Source: Funneliformis mosseae (lineage: Eukaryota; Glomeromycota; Glomeromycetes; Glomerales; Glomeraceae). From it: a stretch of DNA of 10,523 nucleotides. Positions within the stretch are counted from its first letter, which is position 1; every line of letters begins with the position of its first letter. The notes beneath the pieces were generated by a model, which was not told the DNA's origin, did not search any database, and was given only the letters and a program-made list of their open reading frames with translations. The translations under genes were made by a program, and so were the position numbers. Location of the stretch: positions 1-10,523 of the forward strand of contig CAJVPP010003889.1 in NCBI GenBank assembly GCA_910592005.1, in the 5' to 3' direction. This document shows positions 8,203 through 10,523 of this stretch, piece after piece.

Positions 8203-8287
8203 ATCTGATGATCTATTTAATTAATCTAGTGATATAAACAGATCAATCTAAATCTGATTAAATTTCAGATAGATGAATGAATATCTG
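8203..8287. promoter_or_regulatory. Right subterminal cluster of ATCTG/CAGAT motifs
   Basis: ATCTG occurs at 8203, 8252 and 8283, and CAGAT at 8239 and 8266, alternating in orientation. The cluster mirrors the denser one inside the left end (2839-2969), which supports a role as transposase-binding sites. Function is inferred. Confidence 0.55.
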
Positions 8288-8300
8288 AATTGATTAGATT

Positions 8301-8315
8301 CAGAGTATACCTCTA
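8301..8315 (-). repeat. Right terminal inverted repeat of the nested hAT
   Basis: The reverse complement reads TAGAGGTATACTCTG and matches 2811-2825 except for one G/A difference at the sixth base. Confidence 0.9.
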
Positions 8316-8323
8316 GCTAAGAT
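8316..8323. repeat. Target site duplication, right copy (GCTAAGAT)
   Basis: It is identical to 2803-2810. In the minus-strand frame of the older transposase these bases read within the codons for H-L-S, so one copy plus both flanks restores a continuous hATC-end reading. Confidence 0.92.
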
Positions 8324-10288
8324 GCATTTTTTGTCTTTGTTTACTATAAAAAATCAAGATTAAAAAAGTTACATTCATATTCTACACTTTGAGAAACTAT
8401 TGTAAATAATTTTAAAGCTAACATTTATATATATAGTTTACTTAATTCACAAGTTGTTTATCATATAATAAACATATTATATTTAGATATATATGATACA
8501 TTATAAAGCGATTTTCAAAATAGTAATCACATAGTTAAATTATAATATATTTTCAACTTTTTTTACTTTTTCTATTACTTTTCAAATATTTCCTACTTTT
8601 TGAATTATTTTATCAAAAAATCCCTTTTATAATGTCTTTTTTTTTATATACAAAATATAAAAAAAAATGTTAAAATATATGCATCATTATTAAATTTATT
8701 ATATTTAATAATTCAATTAAATTAAATTAAATTAATAAAGACTTTATTATTAATAAATAATATATTATTTAAAATTATACATACCATTTATTATAAATTT
8801 TTATATAATAATTTTTAAATCCTTATAAGCATTTTCAGAAAGTTTGTTTATATCATCACCAATTTTAATTAGATAAATATAATTTTTTACAAGATTATCT
8901 GTTTTTTATTTTAAAATCAAAATGTATTTTTGATTGGAAGAAATACATTAGTTAAATAATTTATGTTATTAATATAAGCTTTGTGAATTAAGAATTTCTT
9001 TTATTATTATACTAAAAATATCATTATAATTTTCTAAAATCTATAATTAAACATAATTAATAATTAAAATTAATATTACATAATTTATATTAAAAAATAA
9101 AAAATAAAGATAAATACCTTATCTAAAACCTTTTTATTGTATATAATTAAATCAATATCTTTATATATTATAATTAAATATGTTTTACCTTATATCTTTA
9201 AACTGCTTTTTTTAATTTAGTATTTTTTTATTAAATCTTTAAAAATAGAATTAGATTGATATGATTTTTTAAAAATTTATAACATTTATCATAAAAACTA
9301 TTATCTTAGTAAATGAATGTTTTAATATATCTTTAGATATTAAATTAAAATAATGATCAATACATCAAATATTTAAAATATTTGAATATTTTTCAATTAT
9401 GATTTCTTTTGCTAAAATTATATTATTACTATTATTATTCACAATTTCAGAAATTTTATATATATTAAAAAATATATAATAATATGTTCAATCTGAGTTA
9501 TAATAAATTATTCAGTATGAGATTTTAATGAAAAATTTATAGAGAATTTTCTATCAGTTAGATGTAATAATTATAAAATTCTAAATAAATGTATTGTTTA
9601 AATTTTTTTAGCAATTAAGACCTAATTATTATAAAATAAATAAATTAAAATAAAAGTATTTTAAGTTTTTTATTTAATGATTAATTTATATACCTAAAGT
9701 TAAATTTTTTGCATCTTTCAGATCTTTTTCAATATTTTTATTAACTTATGTAAGTTTTATATCTAATAATTATTCTAATAATATTTTACAAAATGATAAG
9801 ATAAATTCAGAATTTAAAACTTTAAGTAAATTAACTAAAATAGATTTTTAACAATTCAAAATAATACACCACAGTATATAAATATTATAGTAAGTGTTTG
9901 CTCAATTTTTTTTAATAAGAAAGTTTAATATCTGTTAAATTATAATAGTTATTAACTTATTTTTGACCTTGAATAGTTTTTATTTTTTAACTGATTGTTG
10001 TAAACTTTTATTATCTAAAATTTCCTGATTAACTGATCATTTTATATCTTCATTTATTTCTATACAATATAAAAAAATATAAGTATAAAGATATTGTAGT
10101 TTTTTTTTGCTTAAAATATTAATTGCAATATTTACAAATTACTTAATAATAGCTACTATTATTTGAATCTCCTTGAATAAAATGATCTTAAATCAGATCA
10201 AATTTTAATCCAGTTTTGATTTTAATAATTTTTTGTTTATTATTAAAACTATACCTTTTTTACTAGAAGTGTTTTGATTATTTATCAT
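8324..10288 (-). pseudogene. 5' part of an older hAT (BED, DUF659-type) transposase pseudogene, split by the nested element
   Basis: From the right, a candidate first exon starts at ATG 10286-10288 (MINNQNTSSKK, then a possible GTATAG donor). A BED finger follows with DHF (about 10178-10187) and CKYC (10125-10136). Next comes a DUF659-like stretch ending EKDLKDAKNLTL (about 9690-9725), followed by a GTATAT donor and an intron to about 9620. Beyond that are FIIITSN-like sequence (about 9550), KEIIIEKYSNILNI then CIDHYFNLISKDILKH (about 9310-9425, the CxxH region), and SNSIFKDLIKKY to KVLDK (about 9120-9270, where the Arg-Trp motif is lost). After a second intron the frame resumes as ILENYNDIFS to NKLSENAYKDL (about 8815-9045), ends at a GTATGT donor, and continues as GFFDKIIQKVGNI (about 8590-8630). 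The hATC block ALKLFTIVSQSVEYECNFF (about 8360-8430) follows, with Glu-Arg changed to Glu-Cys. Stops replacing Trp and Gln, and several frame shifts, make it dead. The remainder is at 2461-2810. Confidence 0.85.
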
Positions 10289-10523
10289 AATATATTATAT
10301 TAATTGTAATTAATTAGAAAGATAACACAAAAAATAAGTTTTGTTTATTATTAAAACTATACCTTTTTTACTAGAAGTGTTTTGATTATTTATCATAATA
10401 TATTATATTAATTGTAATTAATTAGAAAGATAACACAAAAAATAAGTTTTGTTTATTATTAAAACTATACCTTTTTTACTAGAAGTGTTTTGATTATTTA
10501 TCATAATATATTATATTAATTGT
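10231..10523. repeat. 108-bp tandem repeat, 2.7 copies, running off the window
   Basis: Units start at 10231, 10339 and 10447, with the third cut by the window end after 77 bases. By eye I see no difference between copies. For example, the word CTAGAAGTGTTTTGATTATT recurs at exact 108-bp spacing. Each copy contains, on the minus strand, the same ATG-led 11-codon candidate first exon with a GTATAG donor that fits the 5' end of the older hAT transposase. The perfect identity contrasts with the decay elsewhere, so it is either a very recent duplication or an assembly effect. Confidence 0.9.

Larger units (their letters stand above)
2811..8315. mobile_element. Complete but degenerate hAT transposon, 5505 bp, nested in an older hAT
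   Basis: Both ends are visible. They are 15-bp terminal inverted repeats with one mismatch (TAGAGATATACTCTG against TAGAGGTATACTCTG), flanked by a perfect 8-bp target duplication. The TAGAG start fits the loose hAT end consensus. In order the element holds a left subterminal CAGAT cluster, an exon-like tandem array on the plus strand (3042-3745), a decayed BED/hAT transposase on the minus strand (3914-6211), an A-rich spacer, a longer inverted copy of the array on the minus strand (6556-7992), a microsatellite-like stretch, and a right subterminal ATCTG/CAGAT cluster. More than a third of the element is tandem array, which is unusual for a hAT. The insertion disrupts the hATC-coding end of another transposase. 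It cannot be autonomous in its present state because the transposase has many stops and frame breaks. Confidence 0.93.

Noticed and set aside
1..10523. Organelle (mitochondrial) origin suggested by high A+T
   Set aside because: Nested hAT elements with 8-bp duplications, a pogo-like end and spliceosomal-type signals are nuclear features, and no mitochondrial gene is present.

Overview
This is an extremely A+T-rich eukaryotic window that holds layered, decayed DNA transposons and no intact gene. Intron-like breaks (GTAAGT, GTATGT and GTATAT donors, pyrimidine-rich tracts ending in AG, short introns) and the style of the hAT/BED transposase relics point to a fungus. An arbuscular mycorrhizal fungus (Glomeromycotina, Rhizophagus-like) is my best guess, made from remembered family resemblance and not from a search.

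Layout. Positions 1-131 are the terminus of a pogo/Tigger-like (Tc1/mariner) element that lies mostly to the left of the window. Positions 132-2460 are an A+T desert with a 25-bp minisatellite at 1805-1904. An older hAT transposase pseudogene with a BED finger and a DUF659-type core runs on the minus strand from about 10288 down to 2461. A second, complete hAT element splits it. That element spans 2811-8315 (5505 bp), has 15-bp terminal inverted repeats with one mismatch, and is flanked by a perfect 8-bp duplication, GCTAAGAT (2803-2810 and 8316-8323). The insertion falls inside the last conserved block (hATC) of the older transposase. Positions 10231-10523 are an apparently perfect 108-bp tandem repeat that multiplies the putative first exon of the older transposase.

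Inside the 5.5-kb element, from the left end: TIR, CAGAT-rich subterminal cluster, a tandem array on the plus strand (3042-3745), its own dead transposase on the minus strand (3914-6211), an A-rich spacer, a longer tandem array on the minus strand (6556-7992), a second CAGAT cluster, and the TIR. The two arrays are built from the same unit in inverted orientation, both pointing inward.

The most interesting observation is that each array unit looks like a miniature exon plus intron. It has a branch-site-like ATTAAY or TACTAAC, a pyrimidine tract ending in TTTAG, a segment of about 42 nt, and a GTAAGT-like donor. The 42-nt segment begins with two bases and ends with one base of a split codon, so in-frame joining would give a 14-residue repeat (consensus E-N-x-F-L-D/N-L-D/N-F-x-L-N/D-Y-K/E). 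Candidate introns fall into two sizes, about 71-80 and 132-142 nt, because some units carry an extra half-unit. Whether any of this is transcribed or spliced cannot be told from the DNA.
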